The notes below the pieces were generated by a model. That model did not search any database, was not told the origin of the DNA, and worked only from the letters and a program-made list of their open reading frames with translations. Made by a program: the position numbers and the translations under genes. Shown in pieces: positions 1 through 8,462 of a DNA stretch of 22,351 nt. This stretch comes from Candidatus Dadabacteria bacterium (GTDB lineage: Bacteria; Desulfobacterota_D; UBA1144; Nemesobacterales; JADFKM01). The stretch covers positions 1-22,351 of the forward strand of contig JADFKM010000033.1 in the NCBI GenBank assembly GCA_022564935.1, in the 5' to 3' direction. Position 1 is the stretch's first letter; each line of letters opens with the position of its first letter.

Positions 1-1
1 C

Positions 2-508
2 CAGGAGATTTTTGATGCCCTGAAGAAAAAGATTGGCATGGTCCCCAATCTTTATGCGACGGCCGCCAATTCGCCGGCTGCTCTAAAAGGGATTTTAGCC
101 TTTGGCGATTCCCTGCGAAGGGGCGAATTCAGCAAAAAGGAGATAGAGGCTGTAGCGCTGGCCATATCCCAGGAAAACGGCTGTGAATACTGCTTGGCCG
201 CTCATACCGCCGTAGGGAAAATGGTCGGCTTCAGCGAAGATGAAACCCTTGCCTTAAGGGACGGCTCGATCGGAGACACTAAGTTAAATGCGTTAACCAA
301 GCTTGCTAAGAACATTACCGTCACCGCAGGTTATCCGTCTCAAGAGTTGATCGCCGGTTTCTTTGAAGTGGGCTACACCAAGGCGGCGCTTGTTGAATTG
401 ATCGGGCATGTGGCGTTAAACGTGTTCAATAACTATCTGAACCATATAGCCGATACCCCCATCGATTTTCCTGAGGCGAAAAAATTGATCCAAAAACAAT
501 CCGCTTAA
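2..508 (+). CDS. AhpD-like / carboxymuconolactone decarboxylase family protein, 5'-truncated
   Basis: The reading frame is open from base 2, so the gene begins outside the window and the first methionine at 38 is probably internal. The visible part (about 168 residues) has the family's GMVPNLY stretch near the start. It also carries CEYCLAAH, the C-x-x-C plus downstream His of AhpD-type alkylhydroperoxidases, where the cysteine pair is the redox centre and the His is part of the proton relay. Such cytoplasmic proteins either reduce peroxides or act as uncharacterised 'peroxidase-related' enzymes. The CxxCxxxH motif favours the redox role over a true carboxymuconolactone decarboxylase. The gene converges on the sigma-54 regulator with about 110 bp between the two stops, so no functional link is implied. 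The family call is firm; the substrate is unknown. Confidence 0.85.
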   Translation, partial: QEIFDALKKKIGMVPNLYATAANSPAALKGILAFGDSLRRGEFSKKEIEAVALAISQENGCEYCLAAHTAVGKMVGFSEDETLALRDGSIGDTKLNALTKLAKNITVTAGYPSQELIAGFFEVGYTKAALVELIGHVALNVFNNYLNHIADTPIDFPEAKKLIQKQSA

Positions 509-618
509 TTGGAAGCATAAGTTGCTTCTACGGAAGTGAATTTGCCCGATAAAAGATGTCAAAGCAAAAACATTGAGTGATATTTTTTAAAATCTGAGAA
601 TTATTTTACAAAACCTTA

Positions 619-2649
619 TCAAAGAAGCTCGTATCCCTTGAGCTTCCTGTAAAGCGTCTTGCGCGTGATGCCCAGGATGCCCGCGGCGCGCTTCTTATCG
701 CCGGTTGTGTATTTAAGGGTTTCTGCAATCAGGTGCTTTTCCATCTCATCTATCGAGGAGCCTATCTCTACAGTAACCGTTTTGTTGTTCTCGGCGCTGG
801 GGTGCCCGACTATCTGCTCGGGCAGGTCGTCCACGGTGATTACCCTCCTCGTGCATGTGATGACGGCGCGCTCTATTACGTTTTCAAGCTCACGGATGTT
901 ACCCGCCCACGTGTAGCTTTTAAGGAGTCCCATCGCTTCGTCGGATATCCCGATTATAAGTTTCTTGAGCTTCTTCTTAGAGGTGTCCAGGAAGTGTATA
1001 ACCAGCAGCGGTATGTCCTCGGCCCTTTCCCGCAGAGGCGGGATGTGTATGGGGAACACATTGAGGCGGTAGAAGAGGTCGGAGCGGAACCGGTTGTTTT
1101 TAACCGACTCCTCCAGGTCGATGTTCGTAGCGGCGATTACTCTGAGGTCAACGTTGACGGGGTGTGAGCCCCCGATCCTGTACAGCTCCCCGTTCTGCAG
1201 AACTCTCAGCATCTTTACCTGCGCATTCAGACTGAGCTCTCCTATTTCGTCCAGAAAAATAGTTCCGCCGCTTGCAAGCTCGAATTTGCCGATGTTCCGG
1301 GATTCGGCCCCCGTGAAGGCGCCCTTCTCATATCCGAATAGATCCGATTCAATGAGGGTCTCGGGTATGGCGCCGCAGTTTATTTTTATGTACGGTTTGT
1401 CTCTTCTGTCCCCGTTTCTGTGCAGGAAGTCGGCAATAAGCTCCTTGCCCGTGCCGGTCTCGCCCTGGAGCAGGATTGTTGCGTTGCTGTTTATCACGCT
1501 GTGAGCAAGCTCGACGCACTTCTCGAACTTCTTGCTTATACCCACCATCTTCATTTCGCCCTCGCCCTCTTCGTTCAGCTCGCTCTTTAGGGATATGAGC
1601 TCCGAGTACAGCCTGTTTTTCTCAAGCACAAGGGCCAACTGGTTGGTAATCCCGGTCAGGAGCTCGATTTCATGCGCTTTGAACGTCCCCCTGTCGTGCT
1701 CCCATACCAGGTTGAGCGTCCCGTACGCGGCGCCGTCGAGAATGATGGGGGACAGGATGGCAGAGCCCTTGCCGTCCGAGAAGAAGCTCGGGACGGCGGT
1801 GTAGGTACTATTTTGCTCTCCAGAGTCTATGCAAACGACCTTTTTATCGAGCAGTGTCTTTAGTGACGCTTTGTCGAGACTTGGGGTAGTATTGATGTCG
1901 CGTCGAGAGAGCAGGTCTTCGGGGTAAGCGCCCGCCGTTTTCAGAGTTTTTTCGTCAGCGTCGAGGATTCCGATCGTGCCGTAAGAAGCCCCGAGCAACT
2001 CGACGGCCTTTTTGAGCACAAAAGAGGTGACGTCTGTAAAATCGGCTTTGGAGTTTATCTCGTTTGTGATCTCGAGGAGGGTCTGGGTGATCTCGGCACC
2101 TTTTTCCATGCGCGAGTACAGCCTCGTATACTGAAGCGCCATAGAGGTTTGCTGAGCGAGCGAGGACAGGAACTTGATCTCGTGCTCAGACCAGCTATGA
2201 AATCTGCTGCAGTAGTGGAACACCAAAATCCCCAGCAGCTCTTCCCTGAACATCACCGGTATGCTCAGGACCGACAGCGTGCCGCTTCGTTGCAGCACCT
2301 CGCGTAGTTTCTCATCGAACTCGTCACGGGTCGTATCGTTGATCACGAGGGTGCTGAGCTGGCTCATCTCCCACCCGTTTTCCTTCATGGAAAGCGTGAG
2401 GTGCAGTGTCGAGGGTATAGAGGGGTCTTTGATGTATTCGTACTCGACCCTCAGGTGCTCCTCGTCGTGCATCACAATGAAGTCGCACTTATCGACGGCC
2501 ATCATTTTCCCAAGCTCCTGCACTGTGGCATCTAGGAACTTGTCTATATCGATGACGCTGTTAAGCTCAGGGTGTATCTTGTTAAGAAGGCGCTCCCTGG
2601 CCTCGTGCCATTTAAGCTTTTCCCGTATCTCACTGATCCCTGCACTCAT
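619..2649 (-). CDS. Sigma-54-dependent transcriptional activator, GAF-GAF-AAA+-Fis
   Basis: This 676-aa enhancer-binding protein activates sigma-54 RNA polymerase. Two GAF-type sensor domains (about residues 35-175 and 205-345) precede the AAA+ domain (about 370-600). The AAA+ domain has Walker A GETGTGKE (396-403), the sigma-54-contacting loop GAFTGA (443-448) and Walker B GGTIFLDEIGEL (461-472). A Fis-type helix-turn-helix ends the protein (about 635-672, GDKKRAAGILGITRKTLYRKL). There is no receiver domain, so activity is probably set by a ligand or redox signal bound in the GAF domains rather than by phosphorylation. I chose the ATG at 2649 because AGGGGTG lies just upstream; an in-frame start at 2697 would add 16 residues without a good ribosome site. 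The gene is divergent from the 2979-8333 unit, which has a sigma-54-like promoter, so that unit is its likely target. No symbol is assigned because this architecture is shared by many regulators. Confidence 0.95.
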   Translation of the reverse strand: MSAGISEIREKLKWHEARERLLNKIHPELNSVIDIDKFLDATVQELGKMMAVDKCDFIVMHDEEHLRVEYEYIKDPSIPSTLHLTLSMKENGWEMSQLSTLVINDTTRDEFDEKLREVLQRSGTLSVLSIPVMFREELLGILVFHYCSRFHSWSEHEIKFLSSLAQQTSMALQYTRLYSRMEKGAEITQTLLEITNEINSKADFTDVTSFVLKKAVELLGASYGTIGILDADEKTLKTAGAYPEDLLSRRDINTTPSLDKASLKTLLDKKVVCIDSGEQNSTYTAVPSFFSDGKGSAILSPIILDGAAYGTLNLVWEHDRGTFKAHEIELLTGITNQLALVLEKNRLYSELISLKSELNEEGEGEMKMVGISKKFEKCVELAHSVINSNATILLQGETGTGKELIADFLHRNGDRRDKPYIKINCGAIPETLIESDLFGYEKGAFTGAESRNIGKFELASGGTIFLDEIGELSLNAQVKMLRVLQNGELYRIGGSHPVNVDLRVIAATNIDLEESVKNNRFRSDLFYRLNVFPIHIPPLRERAEDIPLLVIHFLDTSKKKLKKLIIGISDEAMGLLKSYTWAGNIRELENVIERAVITCTRRVITVDDLPEQIVGHPSAENNKTVTVEIGSSIDEMEKHLIAETLKYTTGDKKRAAGILGITRKTLYRKLKGYELL

Positions 2650-2725
2650 TTTTTCACCCCTTCTTATTACCCCCGTTCGCCCCAAAAAGCGGGGCAAATC
2701 CGGTTTTTTTCAGTTTGGTAACCTA

Positions 2726-2734
2726 ATTATAGCA
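2726..2734 (-). promoter_or_regulatory. Extended -10 sigma-70 promoter of the sigma-54 regulator gene
   Basis: On the minus strand the sequence reads TGCTATAAT, a perfect extended -10 (TGn-TATAAT). No good -35 sits at 17 bp, which is tolerable with an extended -10. Transcription would start near 2719 and give a leader of about 70 nt to the ATG at 2649. Confidence 0.55.
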
Positions 2735-2755
2735 AATTTGAGTCAATAGTATACA

Positions 2756-2783
2756 CATTTTTTCAAATAAGTGTGAAAAAATG
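2756..2783. promoter_or_regulatory. Dyad CATTTTTTCA-N8-TGAAAAAATG, candidate activator-binding site
   Basis: The perfect 10-bp inverted repeat has an 8-bp spacer. It is centred about 180 bp upstream of the inferred start of the 2979 operon and about 50 bp upstream of the regulator's own start. Those are suitable distances for an upstream activating sequence and for autoregulation. A second, smaller dyad (TGTAT-N7-ATACA, 2822-2838) lies about 120 bp upstream of the same start. Which dyad the Fis-type domain binds cannot be told from sequence. Confidence 0.4.
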
Positions 2784-2922
2784 CCGGAGTGTTTACTTTT
2801 GGAATGTATTTCCAGGGGTTGTGTATCGTTTTTATACAAATGCGGCCCCCAGTGCTTTGTCAAGAAACTCGTCGTTAAAAAAGATTCATGAATTTCTAGT
2901 ACTTAGAGAGATAATGAGTTAT

Positions 2923-2938
2923 TGGCACAGTTCTTGGA
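2923..2938 (+). promoter_or_regulatory. Sigma-54-like (-24/-12) promoter for the activase operon
   Basis: TGGCAC, five bases, then TTGG matches the sigma-54 consensus TGGCAC-N5-TTGC with correct spacing. The single mismatch is the last base of the -12 element, which normally ends in GC. The start would fall near 2949, about 30 nt before the ATG at 2979. The divergent gene encoding a sigma-54 activator supports the call. Confidence 0.6.
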
Positions 2939-2978
2939 CGTATAAATTTATAAAAAATTCTTTCAGGGGGCAGGCAAT

Positions 2979-4748
2979 ATGACGCATTTAAGTACAGAAA
3001 CAATAAACGGCTCTTCTAAAGATGGAATCATCAATAACGATATAGAGAGCTTGATTGAAATCAGGCTCAAGGAAGAGAGAGCCAAGCTTGAAGAGGAGCT
3101 CGGCCTGGTACTACAGAAGGAGCCTGAACACTTCAAAAAGCCCGTGGAGCGCACCTTCACCAAATCCCAGAGGGAAAGCACCACCATCCTGTTCGGAGGT
3201 CTTACGTGGAAGCACGAGCATCTGGTGCACGGCGCCCTTGAGGGATTTGGCTACAAGTCTCAGTACATACCCACGCCTGACAAGAAGGCGTTTCAGCTTG
3301 GAAAGGAGTACGGCAACAACGGACAGTGCAACCCCACTTATTTTACGGTGGGGAACCTCATACAATTCCTGCAGGGTCTCGAAGAGAGCGGAATGTCGAA
3401 GGAAGAGATTCTGGATAAATACCTGTTCCTTACCGCAGGGGCTTGCGGCCCGTGCAGGTTCGGCATGTACGAGGCCGAATACAGGCTCGCTTTGAGGAAC
3501 TCCGGCTTCGGCGGCTTCAGGGTCATGCTATTCCAGCAGACCGGCGGACTCGACCAGGGGGAGGAATCAGAAGAAGGGATTGATCTGAACATGGATTTCT
3601 TCTTCGGCCTCCTCAACGCCCTCAACATGGGAGACCTGCTGGGTGACCTCGCGTACCAGCTCAGGCCGTTCGAGGTGAATGAGGGAGAGACCGACAGGGT
3701 GCTTACCGAAAGCATTAATTACCTGCACGACGTGCTGAGAGACCACAAGCCGTTTGAGCTTGAAGGAGGCTTATTAGATGTAGTGCGCAGGATACCGAAG
3801 CTTTCCGCTACTTCCAAGTACATAGGGAAGTTCCTGAACCAGCTCTATAGCGAAGAATACACCTCGGCGCTTAAAGTAGTCGGGGACAAGTTCAACGCAA
3901 TAGAGGTGGACCGCGCTAGGATTAGGCCGATAGTCAAGATAACAGGGGAGTTCTGGGCCCAGACCACGGAGGGGGACGGGAACTTCAACATGTTCAAGTT
4001 CCTCGAGACAGAAGGCGCGCAGGTGCTCGTCGAGCCGATAGGCACATGGATCATGTACATGATTCATCAGGCCAAGCAGAGCATAAAGGACAGGAAGGGA
4101 ATTCCTGAGGGCGGCGAAGCAGCCCCGAGCTGGTGGAGACTCGACCTTGCCCTATCCAGTTACAAAGACTATAAAATGAAATACGGCATGCTGTCTGCGG
4201 CCGAGGCGATTTTTAAGCGCGAGTGGAACAAGTTCAGGGATGCGCTGGGAGGCCTTCCCCACGACCTCACCGACCAGTACGAGCTGCAGAGGATAGGCCA
4301 CCCCTTCTACAACTCGAGGGCCGGGGGGGGAGAAGGACACCTCGAGGTTGCAAAGAACATCTACTACAGCAACAAAGACCTGTGTCATATGGTGTTGTCG
4401 TTGAAACCTTTTGGCTGCATGCCGAGCACACAGAGCGACGGAGCGCAGTCAGCCGTGGTCAACCTGTACAAGGATATGATCTATCTTCCCATAGAGACCT
4501 CTGGAGAGGGCGACGTCAACGCCCACAGCAGGGTGCAGATGGCCCTTGGCGAGGCGAAGTCGAAGGCCAAAAAGGAATTCAAACTGGCGCTTTCTGAGAC
4601 CGACTGCACGCTGGATGAGATAAAGGCATACGTTGATGACCACCCCGAGCTCAAGCGCCCCTTCTACCACGTTCCCCATTATAAAGGGGTTATTGGGGTA
4701 GGACCGAGCTTCGTTCGTCATGTGGGCGAGCTTATCAACGCAGGTTAG
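2979..4748 (+). CDS. 2-hydroxyglutaryl-CoA dehydratase-like Fe-S protein (activase-associated)
   Basis: This 589-aa protein belongs to the family that forms the C-terminal part of very long 'CoA-substrate-specific enzyme activase' proteins and is related to the 2-hydroxyglutaryl-CoA dehydratase D component. Visible marks are GNNGQCNPTYFTVGN (about 112-126) and ACGPCRFGMYEAEYR (155-169), with C117, C156 and C159. Another is KPFGCMPSTQSDG around C480. These cysteines are plausible [4Fe-4S] ligands. The first 60 residues are charged and probably helical. The start is supported by AGGGGG 8 nt upstream. It lies 60 bp before the double-ATPase gene, in the same direction and presumably cotranscribed. 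An inferred role is to accept ATP-driven low-potential electrons from that partner; the substrate is unknown. A run of eight G (4323-4330) lies inside the gene. Confidence 0.8.
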   Translation: MTHLSTETINGSSKDGIINNDIESLIEIRLKEERAKLEEELGLVLQKEPEHFKKPVERTFTKSQRESTTILFGGLTWKHEHLVHGALEGFGYKSQYIPTPDKKAFQLGKEYGNNGQCNPTYFTVGNLIQFLQGLEESGMSKEEILDKYLFLTAGACGPCRFGMYEAEYRLALRNSGFGGFRVMLFQQTGGLDQGEESEEGIDLNMDFFFGLLNALNMGDLLGDLAYQLRPFEVNEGETDRVLTESINYLHDVLRDHKPFELEGGLLDVVRRIPKLSATSKYIGKFLNQLYSEEYTSALKVVGDKFNAIEVDRARIRPIVKITGEFWAQTTEGDGNFNMFKFLETEGAQVLVEPIGTWIMYMIHQAKQSIKDRKGIPEGGEAAPSWWRLDLALSSYKDYKMKYGMLSAAEAIFKREWNKFRDALGGLPHDLTDQYELQRIGHPFYNSRAGGGEGHLEVAKNIYYSNKDLCHMVLSLKPFGCMPSTQSDGAQSAVVNLYKDMIYLPIETSGEGDVNAHSRVQMALGEAKSKAKKEFKLALSETDCTLDEIKAYVDDHPELKRPFYHVPHYKGVIGVGPSFVRHVGELINAG

Positions 4749-4808
4749 GTTGGTTGGATATTTGAGCGATCGGAACACTTAGTACGGTAATACAGTGGAG
4801 GTGCTTGA

Positions 4809-7800
4809 ATGGGTCAGCTGCTTAAAGAGCCGTTGTTTGTGGGATTAGATGTAGGGTCGACTACCGTAAAAGCGGTGGTAGTGGACACTACAACAGATGA
4901 AATTCTCTGGAAGGACTACCAGAGGCACGATACGAAACAACCAGAGAAGTCCTTTGAAATGCTGCAGCAAATCGAGAGCGACCTCGACGTTGCGCCCGAG
5001 GACCTCCGTATATTCATTACCGGAAGCGGCGGAGGCAATATAACTGCGCTTATCGGGGCCAAGTTCGTCCAGGAGGTAAACGCAGTCTCCCTTGCCGTGG
5101 AGAAGCTCCACCCCGAGGTCGGCTCAGTCGTAGAGCTTGGCGGCCAGGACGCAAAGATAATCATATTCAAAGAAGACCCTGAGACGGGGAACAAGAAAAA
5201 GATCCCCAGCATGAACGACAAGTGCGCCGGAGGCACAGGCGCCGTCATCGACAAGGTAAACGCAAAACTGAAAATCCCCTCGGACGAGCTCAGCAACATG
5301 GGCTACAATGGGTTGAAGCTCCACCCGGTTGCGGGCAAATGCGGCGTTTTTGCCGAGACCGACATCAACGGACTGCAGAAAATGGGGGTGCCCAGCGACG
5401 AGCTGATGGCTTCGCTGTTCGAGGCCATTGTGGGGCAGAATCTGGCCGTGCTTACCCGCGGGAACACACTCAGGCCGGTTGTGCTGCTGCTCGGAGGGCC
5501 GAACTGCTACGTTAAGGGAATGAAGGAAGCCTGGAAGTTCAACATTCCCAAGGTTTGGGAGGAGAGGAAATTTCCGCTTCCAGAGGGGGTCGACCCTGCG
5601 GACTTGATAAGGGTGCCTGATAACGCCCAGTACTTCGCCGCAATAGGCGCTGTCGAGTTCGGCAAGCAGGAAGAGCCCGGCATGGGTATCTACAAGGGAA
5701 CCAAGGACCTCGAGTACTACATAAACTACGGTAGGGCAGAGGAGAAGAAAGATAGCGGCTCGAGAGGGTTGAGCAAAGACCCCGAAGATCTCGAAGCGTT
5801 CAGGGAGAAGTATAAACCGAAGCCGTTTATCCCCGCCCGGTTCAAGAAGGGTGAAGTTATCGAGGGGTTCATAGGCCTCGACGGGGGCTCGACCTCCACA
5901 AAAGCCGTGCTTTTAAACAAGAATAGAGAGGTGCTCTTAAAGGTTTACCAGCTCTCCAAGGGCAACCCAATCGAAGACACGAAGGACATGTTCAATGCCC
6001 TGAGCGCCGAGGTTGAGGAGCAGGGAGCCACCCTCGAGGTTCTAGGCGTGGGCACCACGGGCTACGCAAAGGACATACTCGGGGACGTGCTGACGGCAGA
6101 TGTCGCACTCGTGGAGACGGTGGCCCACACCGAAGCCGGACTCCATTTCTACAAGAACGTGGACGTCATATGCGATGTGGGCGGACAGGACATCAAGATA
6201 ATGATCCTGAAGAACAGGCAGGTCAAGGACTTCAAGCTCAACACCCAGTGCTCTGCAGGCAACGGCTATTTCCTCCAGTCCACGGCCGAGGGCTTCGGTT
6301 TCGACGTTAAGGAGTATGCAGACCTTGCCTTTAAGGCCGAGTCCATGCCCAGTTTCGGCTACGGATGCGCCGTGTTCATGCAGTCCGACATAGTGGATTT
6401 TCAGCGACAGGGGTGGAAGGCCGAAGAGATCATGGCAGGACTAGCGGACGTGCTGCCCAAGAACATCTGGCTGTACGTCTCCCAGATACCGAACATTGCG
6501 AAGCTAGGGACCGACTTCCTGCTCCAGGGCGGCACGCAGCACAACCTGGCTGCGGTGAAGGCCCAGGTGGATTTTATCGAGTCCAGGTTCAGGGGCTCGG
6601 ATCTCAAGCCCCGGGTTGTGGTGCACGAGCACTGCGGCGAGAGCGGCGCAATAGGGGCTGGAATCGAGGCTGTCCGTCTTTGGGAAAACGGCAAAGTGAC
6701 GCAGTTCATCGGGCTGGACGCGGTTGAGCACATCACCTACGAAACACACAGGAGTGAAGACACCAGGTGCTACTTCTGCAAGAACAAGTGTTTAAGAACG
6801 TTTATAGACGTCAATGTCAAAGGGGACGAAGAGGTTCACGTGAACGCCAAATCCAAAATACCCGCCCCCGCCGGCATCAAGCGTCTCATAATTGGAAACA
6901 GCTGCGATAGAGGGCTGGTGGAAGACATTGAGTCCATGAAGGTGATAAAGAAGGGGATGGACGCACAGAAGAAGGAAAGCCCGAATTTAGTCGAGCTGGC
7001 CGCAAAAGCCGTCTGGAGGTCATTCAACCCTCCGGACGTCTCTGAGCCTCTCCCGTCTTACGCCATTACCGGAGCCCAGAAGAGGCGCCGGGAGCTTATG
7101 AGCAAGAGGGCCTCCATAAGGATAGGCATACCGAAGGTACTGAACATGTATTCGCTGAACCCGGTTTTCAGCGCCTACTTCGAGAGCCTGGGAGTTCAGC
7201 CCGAGAACCTCGTGTACTCGGATTTCACCACGGAGGAGCTTTACAAAGAGGGCGCTAAAAGGGGCGCCATCGACCCCTGCTTCCCGTCCAAGGTGGCAAT
7301 ACCCCACGTCCACAACCTGATTTACCGCCACCACAAGAAAAGGCCTCTGGACATCATCTTCTTCCCCATGATAGACAGTCTCACGACCGACTTGGTCAAT
7401 ACCCAGGACTGCAGGGCATGCCCGACCGTGACGGCCACCCCTGAGTCGGTAAAAGCTGCTTTTACCAAGGAGGGGAACGTGTTTGCCGAGCACGGCATCA
7501 GGTTCCTCGTCACGTTCCTGAATATAAACGACTACCCGCTCCTCGAAGTTCAGATGTACAACGAGTTCAAAGACATATTAGGCGTTTCTAAAAAGGAGAA
7601 CGAACTGGCGCTCAAGGAAGGGTTCAAGGCCCTTGACAAATACGAGAACGAGATCCTCAGGGGCAGTGCGCGCGAAGTAATAACCAAGCTTGAAGAGGAG
7701 CAAAAGCTCGGCATCGTCCTTCTGGGACGCCCCTACCATAACGACCCGGGCATCAACCACGAGATATTCGACGAGTTCCAGAAGCTCGGATATCCCGTTA

Positions 7801-8333
7801 TACCTCAGGACGCCCTCCCAATCGACGAAGACATTCTCGACAGGCTGTTCGGAGACGAGGTGAGGCAGGGAGTCATCTCTCACCCGATGGATATCACCGA
7901 CGTGTGGAAGAACTCTTACAGCGAGAACACAAGCCGCAAGGTATGGGCGGCAAAATACATCGCCAGGCATCCTAACCTGGTGGCCCTGGAGCTGTCGAAC
8001 TTCAAGTGCGGACACGACGCCCCGATATACACTGTCGTCGAAGAGATAGTGGAGGACGCAGGCACCCCGTACTTCTGCTTCAAGGACATCGACGAGAACA
8101 AGCCCACGGGCTCGATCAAGATAAGGGTCCAGACGATAGACTACTTCCTGAGAAGATTCAGAGAGGACATGGTAAAAGACAACGACAAGCGGGCGGAGAT
8201 CGACCGTAGGCTCGCCGAGCTCGAAGAAAAGCTCCGGGATGAGCTCACCTCAGAGCTCCAACCCCCGGACAGGGGCCCAAGCGGCGGAGGCTTAGGCGAA
8301 GAGCAGAGGGTGGTCTTTAAGCCGAGCGAGTGA
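4809..8333 (+). CDS. Double BadF/HgdC-type ATPase, CoA-dehydratase activase family (with DUF2229)
   Basis: The 1174-aa protein contains two tandem BadF/BadG/BcrA/BcrD-type ATPase modules. Module one (about 8-285) has DVGSTTVK, ELGGQDAK and NDKCAGGTGA. Module two (about 352-625) has DGGSTSTK, DVGGQDIK and TQCSAGNG. Each carries a cysteine pair 39 residues apart (C139/C178 and C481/C520), the spacing of the Fe-S ligands in the dimeric activator HgdC. One chain could therefore act as a pseudo-dimer holding one [4Fe-4S] cluster. A cysteine-rich linker (CYFCKNKC 654-661, GNSCDRG 697-702) leads into a DUF2229-like domain (about 770-960) with DPCFPSK and DCRACPT. A further conserved part (about 965-1120) has GRPYHNDPG and KCGHDAP. 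GGAGG lies 7 nt before the ATG. Family members couple ATP hydrolysis to low-potential electron transfer; the actual client here is not known. Confidence 0.88.
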   Translation: MGQLLKEPLFVGLDVGSTTVKAVVVDTTTDEILWKDYQRHDTKQPEKSFEMLQQIESDLDVAPEDLRIFITGSGGGNITALIGAKFVQEVNAVSLAVEKLHPEVGSVVELGGQDAKIIIFKEDPETGNKKKIPSMNDKCAGGTGAVIDKVNAKLKIPSDELSNMGYNGLKLHPVAGKCGVFAETDINGLQKMGVPSDELMASLFEAIVGQNLAVLTRGNTLRPVVLLLGGPNCYVKGMKEAWKFNIPKVWEERKFPLPEGVDPADLIRVPDNAQYFAAIGAVEFGKQEEPGMGIYKGTKDLEYYINYGRAEEKKDSGSRGLSKDPEDLEAFREKYKPKPFIPARFKKGEVIEGFIGLDGGSTSTKAVLLNKNREVLLKVYQLSKGNPIEDTKDMFNALSAEVEEQGATLEVLGVGTTGYAKDILGDVLTADVALVETVAHTEAGLHFYKNVDVICDVGGQDIKIMILKNRQVKDFKLNTQCSAGNGYFLQSTAEGFGFDVKEYADLAFKAESMPSFGYGCAVFMQSDIVDFQRQGWKAEEIMAGLADVLPKNIWLYVSQIPNIAKLGTDFLLQGGTQHNLAAVKAQVDFIESRFRGSDLKPRVVVHEHCGESGAIGAGIEAVRLWENGKVTQFIGLDAVEHITYETHRSEDTRCYFCKNKCLRTFIDVNVKGDEEVHVNAKSKIPAPAGIKRLIIGNSCDRGLVEDIESMKVIKKGMDAQKKESPNLVELAAKAVWRSFNPPDVSEPLPSYAITGAQKRRRELMSKRASIRIGIPKVLNMYSLNPVFSAYFESLGVQPENLVYSDFTTEELYKEGAKRGAIDPCFPSKVAIPHVHNLIYRHHKKRPLDIIFFPMIDSLTTDLVNTQDCRACPTVTATPESVKAAFTKEGNVFAEHGIRFLVTFLNINDYPLLEVQMYNEFKDILGVSKKENELALKEGFKALDKYENEILRGSAREVITKLEEEQKLGIVLLGRPYHNDPGINHEIFDEFQKLGYPVIPQDALPIDEDILDRLFGDEVRQGVISHPMDITDVWKNSYSENTSRKVWAAKYIARHPNLVALELSNFKCGHDAPIYTVVEEIVEDAGTPYFCFKDIDENKPTGSIKIRVQTIDYFLRRFREDMVKDNDKRAEIDRRLAELEEKLRDELTSELQPPDRGPSGGGLGEEQRVVFKPSE

Positions 8334-8363
8334 GGTGTGACGAAGCGGAAGCGGGACATGTTT

Positions 8364-8373
8364 GGGGGGGGGG
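8364..8373. repeat. Run of ten G in the spacer
   Basis: Ten consecutive G residues lie 31 bp downstream of the activase stop and about 90 bp before the small gene at 8463. It is a slippage-prone homopolymer outside any gene, and its length may also be a sequencing artefact. Confidence 0.8.
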
Positions 8374-8412
8374 ACACGGTTTAGCTCGGAGAGCCTATTA
8401 AATTCACCTACA

Positions 8413-8426
8413 TATAATGTTATAAT
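8413..8426 (+). promoter_or_regulatory. Possible promoter of the 8463 gene (overlapping TATAAT boxes)
   Basis: Two TATAAT hexamers (8413-8418 and 8421-8426) precede the small gene by about 40 bp. Neither has a recognisable -35 at the usual distance, so the call rests on the -10 sequences alone. Confidence 0.35.
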
Positions 8427-8462
8427 ATAAGGCATAGTAATGTTTGCGCGGGGGTGCATAGG

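Larger units (their letters stand above)
2650..2978. other. Divergent regulatory region (329 bp)
   Basis: This spacer between the sigma-54 activator and the activase operon is AT-rich with no convincing gene. It holds an extended -10 promoter for the regulator, two dyads, and a sigma-54-like promoter before the 2979 gene; each is listed separately. A 69-codon open frame at 2773-2982 runs through it but overlaps these sites and lacks a ribosome site. Confidence 0.7.

Noticed and set aside
512-528. GAAGC/GCTTC hairpin between the convergent first two genes
   Set aside because: Five-bp stem without a T run; too weak to call a terminator.
2773-2982. 69-codon open frame between the divergent genes
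   Set aside because: No ribosome site. It overlaps the dyad and the sigma-54-like promoter and the peptide looks random.
7020-7493. Long antisense open frame inside the activase gene (also 7578-8015 and others)
   Set aside because: These are shadows caused by codon bias of the real gene on the plus strand, with no ribosome sites or recognisable motifs.
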